Part shown: positions 42,585-51,455 of the stretch, in pieces
How positions within the stretch are numbered: position 1 is the stretch's first letter
Layout of the letters: each line of letters starts with the position of its first letter
Source of the DNA: Streptomyces scabichelini
GTDB taxonomy: Bacteria > Actinomycetota > Actinomycetes > Streptomycetales > Streptomycetaceae
NCBI RefSeq assembly: GCF_011045015.1
Contig: NZ_JAAKZY010000011.1
Location: 35,074 to 99,073 of the forward strand
Reading direction: 5' to 3'
DNA length: 64,000 nt
Position numbers and translations under genes: made by a program
Notes under the pieces: model-generated
Seen by the model: only the letters and a program-made list of their open reading frames with translations
What the model was told of the DNA's origin: nothing
Databases searched by the model: none

Positions 42585-45581
42585 TCAGGAGGTGACGGAG
42601 AATCCGCTGAAGACGGCTTCGATGTTCTCGCCCGGATAGTTGACGTTGGCCGCGCTGGCGACCATCCCTGCGTCACCGGTGCCGGTGGCCGACGGCACCT
42701 GGGCGGTGCCGACCTGCGACCAGGTCTCGCCGTCCTTGCTGGCGTACGCGGTGTAGGTGGCGCCGTCCCGGGTCAGCTTGAGATACGCCGGGTGGTAGGT
42801 GGAGCCACCGCCCGCCCAGGTGTCGAGCTTCCCGTCGCCGTCGCTGTCGGTCATGAACTCCAGGCCGTACTGCTCGGTCATGACCAGCACCGCGTAACCG
42901 CCCTTCTCCGGCGCGGTCAGGTCGTTGGCGAAAGCGACACCCGCCTTGCCGACCGGTGAGGCGCTGTCCTGGGAGACCAACTGGGCCTGCACGGTGGCCT
43001 TCTCCCCGGCCGCGTCGTCGCGGTAGATGACGCCCTTCTCGTCCTTCCAGCCGGACAGGTCCTGGCCGCCCGCCCAGATGGCGAACTGGTCGCCGCTCTG
43101 GGCGTATTGGGCGCCCCCGGAGGTGGTGTCGGCCGTCAGGTACGGCTCCTGCACGCTGCCCGGGGCGGCCTTCACCTGCGCCCGCACGGTGTCGGACACC
43201 TTCTGCGAGCCGTTGGATCCGGTGTAGGTGACGGTGCCGGTGAGGTCATGGCCGGCCCAGCGGGCGTCGTCGGCCGGGGTCACCGTCCAGGTGGTGGTGA
43301 GCGTGGCGCCGTTCTTGAGGGACGGCGCGGTGGTCGGGCCGGTCGCCTTGGCGGTCCAACCGTCGGGCAGGTCCAGGGCCGCCTTGGCGTTCTTGAGGGT
43401 CCCGGTGCTCCAGTTGGTCACCTCGGTGGTCACCTCGAACGGCTTACCGGCGTCGGTGGACGGGGCGTCCGGGGTGATCAGGACGGAGGCGGCCGGAGCG
43501 TCGTCGCGCTTGAGCGCCTTGACGGCCTTGTCGGCCCCCTTGGCCTTGAGGTTGACGAAGGCCGGGGTGACGCCGAGCGGCGCCGCGTACCCCTTGAGGG
43601 TCTTGGGGCCGCGGATCACGGTGCCCTGGTTGACGTCGTACCAGGTGCCCGGCGGCAGATGGACGGAGCGGGTGGCGCCCGTGCTGAGCTTCGGCGCGGC
43701 CAGCACGGCCGGGCCGAGCATCCACTCGTCGGTGACCGTGTAACTCGCCTCGTCCTTCGGGAAGTCGAAGAACAGCGGCCGCATGATCGGATCACCGGTC
43801 TTCAGGGTGCTCTGCACCTGGTCCCAGATGTAGGGGGCGAGCTTCTCGTGGGTCTCGATCGCCTCCCGGTAGAGGTCGACCGTCTCCTGGTCGTAGTCCA
43901 CCTTCTGCCCGGTGGTGGTGTCGTTGGTGTCCACCGGGGAGGTCGACGCGTACATCAGCGGCATCAGTGAGGCTGATTGCGCCCACCGCACCAACACGTC
44001 CTTCGTAGGTGCGGGCTGGCCACCGGAGCCGCCGATCATGTCGGACTCGACGAACGGGTAGCCGATGGTGGAGATGGCCAGGTTCTGGGTGGCGGAGGCG
44101 CGCAGGGAGTCCCAGCCGGTGCCCTTGTCGACCTGGCGGGTGACGAAGCCCGCCTCGTGGGCCGTCTGGTTCCAGTGCACTCGGATGCCGGCGCCCTGGA
44201 GGTCGAACTCGTCGGCGAGCTGCGTACCCAACTTCTGGTAGTCCGTGGCCTGGTGGCCCTCGCGCGGCGCGCACTTCTCGTCGAAGAAGCGGGTGTCGAA
44301 CTTCAGCCCGTCGATGTCGTACGTGTCCATCAGCTTCTTGAGGTTGCCCTCGTACCAGGCCTTGGCTTCGGGGTTGGCCAGGTCGATGATCCCGGCCTGA
44401 CCGTTCCACCAGGTCACTTCACAGGGCTTGCTGGTGTCCTTGGCGTCCATCAGCAGATAGCCGTTGTCGACCGCGTACTGGTAGTTCTCGGAGTCCAGGT
44501 TGATCCACAGGGTGACCCAGATGCCGAAGTCGAACCCCATGTCGTGGATCTTCTTGGAGAGGCCCTTGGGATCAGGGAAGGTCTTGGGATCCCAGGTCAG
44601 ATTGCCGTAGTTCGACTCCCACTTGTCGTCGAGCTGGATGGTGTGCCCGTCCAGACCGTTGTCGTAGAGGTCGGTGGCGTAGTCGAGCAGTTTCTCCTGG
44701 TCGATCTTGGTGTAGAACTGCGCCCAGGAATTCCACAGCGGCTTGGCGTACTGCTCGTACGTGGCGTCGCTCTTGGTCGGCTTGCCGACGATGCCGATGT
44801 AGTCGCGGTAGACCTCGAGCGGGGTCGACTCGACGAACACGGTGGCCTTGTAGGTGTCGGGCGACTCGACGATGAACTGGCCGAGGCCGTCCTTGCCCTT
44901 GTTGAGCGCCACGTCCATGACGTCCCCGGTGTCGACGTAGAGGCCGGTCGACTTGGAGGTGTACCAGAACGGGTCGATCATGTTGTACGACGCCGGGCCG
45001 AAGACCTCGTGGTCGACCTCGCCGGTGTCGAGCGGCCACGGCTGGTTGACGCCGGGGCCGCCCTGCGGGGTCTCCGCCTCGCCGTGCCCGTACCAGTGGC
45101 CCGCCGACTTCAGGTCGTACGCCAGCCCCAGTTGCTCGGGGCTGCCGCCCTTGACGTCCCAACTCAGCTCGTAGCGGTCGGATTTGGGTGTCAGCCGCGC
45201 CGTGACGGTCGCCGCGTCGAGCGTGGTGTCGGCGGTGAGGCTGAGGACGCCGTCCTTCCACGACCAGTCGGTGACGTCCGTGGCGTACTGCCACTTGTCG
45301 CCGGCCTTGAAGCGGAGGGCACCGGTGTCACCGCCTGCGGTGTCGAGCACGACGCTGCCCGAACGGCTGGTGGTGAGGGCCAGTCGGCCCTCGGTGGCCA
45401 CGGCCACGCGGTAGCCGGGGGCGTCGCGCGTGGCCGGCACCGAGACGGCGATCGCCTCGTCGGTCTTCGTCAACTGCGGTTCGGGGGCGGCCCGTTCGGC
45501 ATGGGCAGCGGGGGGTGTGAAGGCGAGGGCCAACGCGGCGGCGAGGAGAACACCGAGTCTGCGGGGAAGGGTGCGCACCAC
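42585..45581 (-). CDS. Secreted GH31 glycosidase with NEW3 and concanavalin-like modules
   Basis: 998 residues. A signal peptide (GVLLAAALALAFTPPAAHA) precedes a beta-sandwich and the barrel, with nucleophile Asp429 in DGLKFDTRFFD and probable acid Asp514 in YPFVESDMIGG. The pattern is MYORG-like, alpha-galactosidase or alpha-GalNAcase type rather than alpha-glucosidase. Residues about 700-810 form NEW3 and 820-998 the shared DUF1349/LamG-like module (QYAQSGDQFAIWAGGQDLSG). The GTG at 45581 is supported by AAGGAG. It is the first gene of the 24-kb operon and nearest the divergent promoter region shared with GH15. It differs from the paralogue at 31166 by the extra C-terminal modules. Confidence 0.87.
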   Translation of the reverse strand: MVRTLPRRLGVLLAAALALAFTPPAAHAERAAPEPQLTKTDEAIAVSVPATRDAPGYRVAVATEGRLALTTSRSGSVVLDTAGGDTGALRFKAGDKWQYATDVTDWSWKDGVLSLTADTTLDAATVTARLTPKSDRYELSWDVKGGSPEQLGLAYDLKSAGHWYGHGEAETPQGGPGVNQPWPLDTGEVDHEVFGPASYNMIDPFWYTSKSTGLYVDTGDVMDVALNKGKDGLGQFIVESPDTYKATVFVESTPLEVYRDYIGIVGKPTKSDATYEQYAKPLWNSWAQFYTKIDQEKLLDYATDLYDNGLDGHTIQLDDKWESNYGNLTWDPKTFPDPKGLSKKIHDMGFDFGIWVTLWINLDSENYQYAVDNGYLLMDAKDTSKPCEVTWWNGQAGIIDLANPEAKAWYEGNLKKLMDTYDIDGLKFDTRFFDEKCAPREGHQATDYQKLGTQLADEFDLQGAGIRVHWNQTAHEAGFVTRQVDKGTGWDSLRASATQNLAISTIGYPFVESDMIGGSGGQPAPTKDVLVRWAQSASLMPLMYASTSPVDTNDTTTGQKVDYDQETVDLYREAIETHEKLAPYIWDQVQSTLKTGDPIMRPLFFDFPKDEASYTVTDEWMLGPAVLAAPKLSTGATRSVHLPPGTWYDVNQGTVIRGPKTLKGYAAPLGVTPAFVNLKAKGADKAVKALKRDDAPAASVLITPDAPSTDAGKPFEVTTEVTNWSTGTLKNAKAALDLPDGWTAKATGPTTAPSLKNGATLTTTWTVTPADDARWAGHDLTGTVTYTGSNGSQKVSDTVRAQVKAAPGSVQEPYLTADTTSGGAQYAQSGDQFAIWAGGQDLSGWKDEKGVIYRDDAAGEKATVQAQLVSQDSASPVGKAGVAFANDLTAPEKGGYAVLVMTEQYGLEFMTDSDGDGKLDTWAGGGSTYHPAYLKLTRDGATYTAYASKDGETWSQVGTAQVPSATGTGDAGMVASAANVNYPGENIEAVFSGFSVTS
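43734..43832 (-). repeat. 99-base tract identical to one in the other GH31 gene
   Basis: Base-for-base copy of 31413-31511 within the corresponding codons of the paralogue (DEWMLGPAV region). One mismatch follows immediately on each side. Confidence 0.85.
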
Positions 45582-45666
45582 TCATACTCCTTCGGCGGAG
45601 GGAGGGGAACCGTGACGGTTTCTTGCTTGCGACGCTCACTGTGATGCTCGTTTGTGCTCGATTCCG

Positions 45667-45698
45667 CAGATGTTCTTGCGTAAAACGTCATCTGTCAA
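45667..45698 (-). promoter_or_regulatory. Candidate promoter/operator of the glycan operon
   Basis: On the minus strand a perfect TTGACA (45698-45693) is followed 17 bases on by GAACAT, a poor -10. CAGATG (45667-45672) and CATCTG (45689-45694) form an inverted repeat over it. The remaining 328-base divergent gap (45582-45909) shows no gene. I see no CebR-like box. Confidence 0.35.
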
Positions 45699-45909
45699 CA
45701 GCAGCCTCACCGGCCCCCGAGGCCTTGTCAGCCCCCAAAAACCCTGACTACCTGGGCGGTTGAACTCCCCATCGCCTCTGAAGAGACGGCACGGGACATC
45801 GGCATCCGACGGTAAATTCCCTGTGAACCACGCGTACTGTCGGCGATGGAGTCGCCCAAGCGTCGTCGTCCGACGCACCATGAGGGAAAGCCGGAGGAAG
45901 GCGACAGCG

Positions 45910-47754
45910 ATGATCGACACATCGGCGTACCCGGGCTCAGCCGGGCCCGCTCCCTACCTGCCCATCGCCGAGCACGGGCTGATCGGCGACCTGCGCACCG
46001 TCGCGCTGGTGGGCACCAACGGCACGATCGACTGGTACTGCTGTCCGTCCTTCGACGCCCCGAGTGTCTTCGGCTCGATTCTCGACGCGGAGCGCGGCGG
46101 GTCCTTCGAGCTGGCCGCCGCCGTGCCGGCGACGACGAAGCAGTTCTACTTCCCGGACACCAACGTGCTCATCACCCGCTTCCTCACCGAGGACGGGGTG
46201 GGTGAGGTGCAGGACTTCATGCCGGTCGCCGACGAGACGGCCGCGGCGACCGAGGCCGACCGGCACCGGCTGATCCGGCGGGTGGTCTGCGTGCGCGGGT
46301 CCCTCCCGTTCCGCGCCCGGATCGCGCCGAGGTTCAGTTACGGAGAGCACTCGCACACCCTGCGGCAGCTCGAGGACGTGGCGCTGTTCGAGTCCGCCGA
46401 CCTCTCGCTCGCGCTGACCGCCACCGTGCCCATCGAGTGCGATGATCTCGACGTGACCGCGGAGTTCAAACTCGGCCAGGGCGAGGAAGCGGTGTTCGCG
46501 CTCGACCGGGTCGACGGTGACATCGAGGCACGCGGCTGCCCGCACGCCGAGGCGGACGAGCAGTTCGCCGCCACGGTGGCGTTCTGGCGGCGCTGGCTGT
46601 CCGCCTCCCAGTACCGCGGCCGGTGGCGGGAGATGGTGCACCGTTCCGCGCTCACCCTGAAGCTCCTCACCTACGCCCCGACCGGCGCGATGGTGGCCGC
46701 GCCGACGACCAGCCTGCCCGAGCAGGTGGGCGGCGAGCGCAACTGGGACTACCGGTACCTGTGGGTCCGGGACGCCGCCTTCTGCGTCTACGCACTGCTG
46801 CGGCTCGGCTTCACCACCGAGGCCAAGGGGTTCATGGACTTCCTGTCCGAGCGCGTCGACCGGAACGGCGGCGGGCCCTCGGGCCCACTGCAGATCATGT
46901 ACGGCATCGACGGGCGCACCGACCTTCCCGAGCGCGAACTCGACCACCTGGAAGGACACCTGGGCTCCGCGCCGGTACGCGTCGGCAACGCCGCAGCCAA
47001 GCAGCTGCAGCTCGACATCTACGGTGCCCTCATCGACTCGATCTACCTCTACGACAAGTGGGGCGAGCCCATCTCCAGCGACCACTGGGACGCGGTCTGC
47101 GCCCTGGTCGACTGGGTCTGCGAGCACTGGGACCAGCCCGACGAGGGTGTCTGGGAGACCCGCGGCGGGCGCAAGAACTTCCTGTACTCCCGCCTGATGT
47201 GCTGGGTGGCCATCGAACGCGCCATCCGCATCGCGCGGCGCCGCGGACTGCCCGGCGAGCTGACCCGCTGGGCCGGGGTCCGCGACACGATCTACCGGCG
47301 GATCATGCAGAAGGGCTGGTCCACGACCCGGCAGGCGTTCGTCCAGCACGAGGACGACCATGTGCTCGACGCCGCGGTACTGATGATGCCGCTGGCGAAG
47401 TTCGTCTCCCCCACCGACCCGAAGTGGCTCTCCACCCTGGACGCGCTGACCGCCGACCTGGTGTCGGACTCCCTCGTCTACCGCTACGACCCCCAGGCCA
47501 GCCCCGACGGCCTCCGCGGGGAGGAGGGCACCTTCTCCATCTGCTCCTTCTGGTACGTCGAGGCACTCACCCGCGCCGGCCGGCTCGACGAGGCCCGGCT
47601 GACCTTCGAGAAGATGCTCACCTACGCCAACCACCTCGGTCTGTACGCGGAGGAGATCAGCCACACCGGCGAGCAGCAGGGCAACTTCCCGCAGGCCTTC
47701 ACCCACCTGGCGCTGATCAGCGCCGCGTTCAACCTCGACCGCGCGCTGGGCTGA
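45910..47754 (+). CDS. GH15-family glucoamylase/trehalase-like enzyme, cytoplasmic
   Basis: 614 residues, no signal peptide. An N-terminal beta domain (YLPIAEHGLIGDLRTVALVG, GTIDWYCCPSFDAPSVFGSI) leads to an alpha6/alpha6 barrel with GERNWDYRYLWVRDAAF. The two catalytic acids lie in GVWETRGG and GEEGTFSICSFW. This bacterial GH15 group includes mycobacterial trehalases and glucan 1,4-alpha-glucosidases; the sequence alone does not decide. ATG 45910 is preferred over an in-frame start 50 codons upstream because conserved family sequence begins here and GGAGGAAGG precedes it. It diverges from the secreted glycan operon, but a link in function is not evident. Confidence 0.88.
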   Translation: MIDTSAYPGSAGPAPYLPIAEHGLIGDLRTVALVGTNGTIDWYCCPSFDAPSVFGSILDAERGGSFELAAAVPATTKQFYFPDTNVLITRFLTEDGVGEVQDFMPVADETAAATEADRHRLIRRVVCVRGSLPFRARIAPRFSYGEHSHTLRQLEDVALFESADLSLALTATVPIECDDLDVTAEFKLGQGEEAVFALDRVDGDIEARGCPHAEADEQFAATVAFWRRWLSASQYRGRWREMVHRSALTLKLLTYAPTGAMVAAPTTSLPEQVGGERNWDYRYLWVRDAAFCVYALLRLGFTTEAKGFMDFLSERVDRNGGGPSGPLQIMYGIDGRTDLPERELDHLEGHLGSAPVRVGNAAAKQLQLDIYGALIDSIYLYDKWGEPISSDHWDAVCALVDWVCEHWDQPDEGVWETRGGRKNFLYSRLMCWVAIERAIRIARRRGLPGELTRWAGVRDTIYRRIMQKGWSTTRQAFVQHEDDHVLDAAVLMMPLAKFVSPTDPKWLSTLDALTADLVSDSLVYRYDPQASPDGLRGEEGTFSICSFWYVEALTRAGRLDEARLTFEKMLTYANHLGLYAEEISHTGEQQGNFPQAFTHLALISAAFNLDRALG

Positions 47755-47820
47755 ACCGCCCTGCGGGTGGGCACGTCGCCCGGCGGCACTGTGTCAGTGG
47801 TGCGTGCCAGGATGGGGACC

Positions 47821-50802
47821 GTGTCGACGACCGCTTTCACCACGCCGTTCATCGGCCGCGAGGACGAACTCGCCGGGCTGACCCGGGTACTGGAACGTGC
47901 CAGGGCCGGTGAGGCGCGTGCCGTTCTGGTGGCGGGGGACGCGGGTGTGGGCAAGACGCGCGTACTGGCCGAGGCCGCCGGGCACGCCGTGGAGACGGGC
48001 ACGACCGTTGTCACGGGGCACTGTGTCGACCTGGGTGACGTCGGCCTGCCGTATCTGCCGTTCACCGAGATCCTCGGCGTGCTCGCCGCCGACGAGCGGT
48101 TCTCCGCCACTCTGGCGGAGCACCCCGTCGTCGGCCGACTGCTCGGCGACGGCGACGGTGCCCTACGGGACGCGGGCAGCCGGCTGCAGCTCTTCGAGGA
48201 CATGGCCGCCCTGCTGGCCGACCTCTGCGAGATCACTGCCCTGCTGCTGGTGATCGAGGACCTGCACTGGGCCGACCAGTCCTCCCGCGACCTGCTGCGC
48301 TTCCTGCTCAGCCGCGGGATCCTCCAGCGATCCGCGGGCGGCACCCCCACCCACCGACTGGCGGTCTTCGCGTCGTACCGGGCCGACGATCTGCACCGCC
48401 GCCACCCGCTGCGCCCGCTGCTGGCCGAGCTGGTGCGGCTGCCCGCCGTCGACCGCCTGGAGCTGCGGCCGATGCCCGACGCCGAGGTGGCCCGACTGGT
48501 ACGCGCCCAGCGGGCCGCCCCGCTGCCGGAGGCCACCGTCCGCCGTATCGTCGAGAGCGCCGAGGGCAACGCCTTCTATGCGGAGGAACTGCTCGCCGCC
48601 ACCACCGACACGCTGCCCGGCGGTTCCACTCCGGCGTCCGCCGTGCCCAGCGGCCTCGCCGACGTCCTCCTCATCCGCTTCGAGCAGCTGTCCGCCACCG
48701 CCCAGCAGGTGCTGCGCACGGCCGCCGTCGCCGGGCGCCGCGTCGAGCACGAGCTGCTGCACGACGCCGTCGGCCTGCCCGAGCAGGAGCTGGAGTCGGC
48801 GCTGCGCGAGGCCGTCGGCCGGCAACTCCTCGTCCCCGGCGAGGACGACACGTACTCCTTCCGGCACGCCCTCATCCGCGAGGCCGTCTACGCCGATCTG
48901 CTGCCCGGCGAGCGGGTGCGCCTGCACCGCGCGTTCGCCCGGCTGCTGGCCGGTCGGGGCCACCCGGCCGAGAGCGCGGCGGAGCGCGCCCACCACTCCC
49001 GGGAGAGCCACGACCTGGCCGACGCCCTCGCCGCCTCGCTCGAGGCCGCCGACCACGCCGGGCGGATCGGCGCGCCCGCCGAGGAACTGCGCCACCTCGA
49101 ATCCGCCCTCGACCTGTGGTCGGCGGTGCCCCGTTCCGCACTGCCGGACGACGTCCCCGACACGGTGACGCTCACCCTGCGTGCCTCAGCGGCGGCCGCC
49201 CACGCCGGCGAGACACACCGGGCGGTCGCGCTCACCCGCGCCGCGCTCGCCCGCGTCGGCTCGGACACGGACTCCGAGCTGGCCGCCCGCGTCCGGTACA
49301 CCCTCGCGGGCAATCTGATGCGGGTCGACAGCCTGACGGCGGCGTTCACCTACAGCAGCGAGGCGCTCGCCATGATCTCCGCCGAGCCCCCGTCGCGTAC
49401 ATGGGTGTGGGCCGCGGCCACGCACGTCATGGCGGCGCGATACGTGGGCGAGGACGAGACGGCTCGCCGGGTCGCACTGCAGGCCCTGCGCGTCGCCGAG
49501 GAACTCGACGTGGCCGACGCCCGCGCCGACCTGCTGATATCCCTGATCGGTCTCGAAGCGCACAACCGCAGCACCCCGGAAGGCCGGGCCCGGCTGCGGG
49601 AGGCACGCGAGCTGGCCCGTCGCGCCGGCAACATCCCCGTCGAGATGCGCGCGCTCTTCAATCTCTCCATCGGCTCGTACGAATCCAGCGATCTGGACGA
49701 GTGCCTCACCTGGCTCTCCGAGGGCCTGGAGCGCGCGGACCGCGCCGGGCTCCTCTCCTCGCCGTATCCACTGGAGATGCGCTACCTGCACTCGACGGCG
49801 CTGTACACCCTGGGCCGCTGGGACGAATGCGTCCGGACGGCGGACGCCGACGCCGAAGGGCTGCCCGCGGCGGGCGCGTTCGCGATCGGTCCCGCGCTGT
49901 ACGTGGCCCTGGCGCGCGGCGACCACACGGCCACCGAAAGAGCCCGTGCCCTGCTCGACGGACCGTTCGACTGGATGGCCACGCTCGTCGCGGGCATCGT
50001 GCTCACCGACGCCGCGGCCCTGCGGGGCGAGGCGGAGGCAGCCGTCGAGCAGATGCGTACGACGCTCGCGGCGCTCTCCGACGACTCCGGGATCGAGCGC
50101 CCCGATGCGGCTGTCCGGCTGGCGGCCCTCGCCCTGTCCGCCGTCGCGGACGCGGCCGCGGAGCTGCGGCTGACCGGCGACGACGCCGGGGCCCGCCGCT
50201 GGGCGGACACGGCGACGGAGCTGGTGGACCTGGCCCGGATCACGGCCTCCAAAGGTGAGGACGGCACACAGCAGGGCCCCGAAGGACTGGCATGGCTGGC
50301 CCGCGCGGAGGCGGAATGGGCGCGCGCCACCAGCGGGCCGGATGTCGAAGCCTGGGAGAAGGCCGTCGCCGCGTTCGGCTACGGGGACGTCTACGAGCAG
50401 GCCCGCTGCCGACTCCGCCTGGCGGAGGCCCTGGTGACGGCGGAGCGCCGCGACGAGGCGGCCGAGCACGCCCGCGCGGCGCGCGACACGGCCGTCCGGC
50501 TCGGCGCGGTGCCACTGCGCGACAGCGTGGACGCACTCGTCCGGCGAGGCCGCCTCGCCCAAACGACGACCGCGGCGGATGGGGTTCCGGTGCTGACCTC
50601 CCGCGAGAACGACGTCCTGCGGCTCCTCGCCCTCGGCCGCACCAACCGCCAGATCGGCGAGGAGCTGTTCATCAGCGGCAAGACGGCGAGCGTCCATGTC
50701 TCCAACATCCTCGCCAAGTTGGGCGCCGCCGGCCGCACCGAGGCCGTGGCCCTCGCCTACCGCGAAGGGCTGATCGAGCACGGGACGACCACGACCGGCT
50801 GA
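47821..50802 (+). CDS. Large LuxR-family ATPase regulator (LAL type)
   Basis: 993 residues. An AAA/STAND ATPase has Walker A GDAGVGKT (39-46) and Walker B LLLVIEDLHWAD, with an arginine-rich sensor region (SYRADDLHRRHPL). A long helical repeat region of TPR type spans about 380-900. A C-terminal LuxR helix-turn-helix closes the protein (LTSRENDVLRLLALGRTNRQ, EELFISGKTASVHVSNIL). Members act as ATP-dependent, ligand-switched activators. GTG 47821 gives the usual STTAFTTPFIGRE start; ATG 47812 is an alternative three codons upstream. It follows GH15 by about 66 bases on the same strand and could be cotranscribed. Its target is unknown. Confidence 0.9.
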   Translation: MSTTAFTTPFIGREDELAGLTRVLERARAGEARAVLVAGDAGVGKTRVLAEAAGHAVETGTTVVTGHCVDLGDVGLPYLPFTEILGVLAADERFSATLAEHPVVGRLLGDGDGALRDAGSRLQLFEDMAALLADLCEITALLLVIEDLHWADQSSRDLLRFLLSRGILQRSAGGTPTHRLAVFASYRADDLHRRHPLRPLLAELVRLPAVDRLELRPMPDAEVARLVRAQRAAPLPEATVRRIVESAEGNAFYAEELLAATTDTLPGGSTPASAVPSGLADVLLIRFEQLSATAQQVLRTAAVAGRRVEHELLHDAVGLPEQELESALREAVGRQLLVPGEDDTYSFRHALIREAVYADLLPGERVRLHRAFARLLAGRGHPAESAAERAHHSRESHDLADALAASLEAADHAGRIGAPAEELRHLESALDLWSAVPRSALPDDVPDTVTLTLRASAAAAHAGETHRAVALTRAALARVGSDTDSELAARVRYTLAGNLMRVDSLTAAFTYSSEALAMISAEPPSRTWVWAAATHVMAARYVGEDETARRVALQALRVAEELDVADARADLLISLIGLEAHNRSTPEGRARLREARELARRAGNIPVEMRALFNLSIGSYESSDLDECLTWLSEGLERADRAGLLSSPYPLEMRYLHSTALYTLGRWDECVRTADADAEGLPAAGAFAIGPALYVALARGDHTATERARALLDGPFDWMATLVAGIVLTDAAALRGEAEAAVEQMRTTLAALSDDSGIERPDAAVRLAALALSAVADAAAELRLTGDDAGARRWADTATELVDLARITASKGEDGTQQGPEGLAWLARAEAEWARATSGPDVEAWEKAVAAFGYGDVYEQARCRLRLAEALVTAERRDEAAEHARAARDTAVRLGAVPLRDSVDALVRRGRLAQTTTAADGVPVLTSRENDVLRLLALGRTNRQIGEELFISGKTASVHVSNILAKLGAAGRTEAVALAYREGLIEHGTTTTG

Positions 50803-50852
50803 CGGCCGCATCCAGCTGACGGCCGCGGCTCGCGAACGGCCTGCCGGCCGCC

Positions 50853-51455
50853 TCATCCCCCGTGACGCAGCATCCGCATCTGCTCGTCGAGCGGGGCAAG
50901 CCCGACGTCACGGCGGCGTTCGTCGAGCGTGTCGGGGCAGCGGGTCGGGTACGGGCGGAATGTCGAGGGGTCGACGCGCGTGCCGTAGTACTGCGGCTGG
51001 CCCAGTTCGACGGCGCAGTGGTCGGCGATGTACGCGTGATGCAGGGCGGGACAGCGCCCGTCCGCCGTGGCCTGGGCGATCAGGTCGCGGCAGCTGAGCT
51101 GGAAGTCGAGATCCGGGGCGTGCAGCAGGATCATCAGGGCCGCCGTCGACGCGGGCGCGCCCACCAGGTCGGCGGTCGGCCAGGCGTGCCGGCGGACGAT
51201 CGCCTTGAGCGCTTGGGCGTTGTCCTTGCGGCAGTCGATGATGCGGCGGCGAAGGGACGGCGTGCGATTCCGCTGCGCCTGCCGCATGAGCCGCTGTTCC
51301 TCCTCGGCCCTGCGGACGAGCTCGCGGGCGAGAGCGGAGGCCAGCGCGGGGAGCACCGCCGTGCGCCCGTTGCGGGGAGCGTCGAGGGCAGGTTCCGTGG
51401 ATTCCTCGTGCGGCGCGTCGTGGGTGAGGTGCCTCGAGGCACCGGAGCCGTTCAT
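50853..51455 (-). CDS. DUF6624-family protein
   Basis: 200 residues. The middle region fits the DUF6624 pattern (DNAQALKAIVRRHAWPTADL, then VGAPASTAALMILLHAPDLD, FQLSCRDLI, YIADHCAVELGQPQYYGTRV). A variable charged N-terminus and an acidic/basic tail follow. The biochemical function is unknown. ATG 51455 overlaps the stop of the anti-sigma-type ATPase gene (ATGA), so the two are coupled. This suggests a joint role, possibly in a stress or signalling pathway, but nothing in the sequence fixes it. It converges with the LuxR-ATPase gene. Confidence 0.78.
   Translation of the reverse strand: MNGSGASRHLTHDAPHEESTEPALDAPRNGRTAVLPALASALARELVRRAEEEQRLMRQAQRNRTPSLRRRIIDCRKDNAQALKAIVRRHAWPTADLVGAPASTAALMILLHAPDLDFQLSCRDLIAQATADGRCPALHHAYIADHCAVELGQPQYYGTRVDPSTFRPYPTRCPDTLDERRRDVGLAPLDEQMRMLRHGG

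Noticed and set aside
45910..47754. GH15 as part of the secreted glycan operon
   Set aside because: It is on the opposite strand, has no signal peptide and its family acts on alpha-glucans or trehalose.
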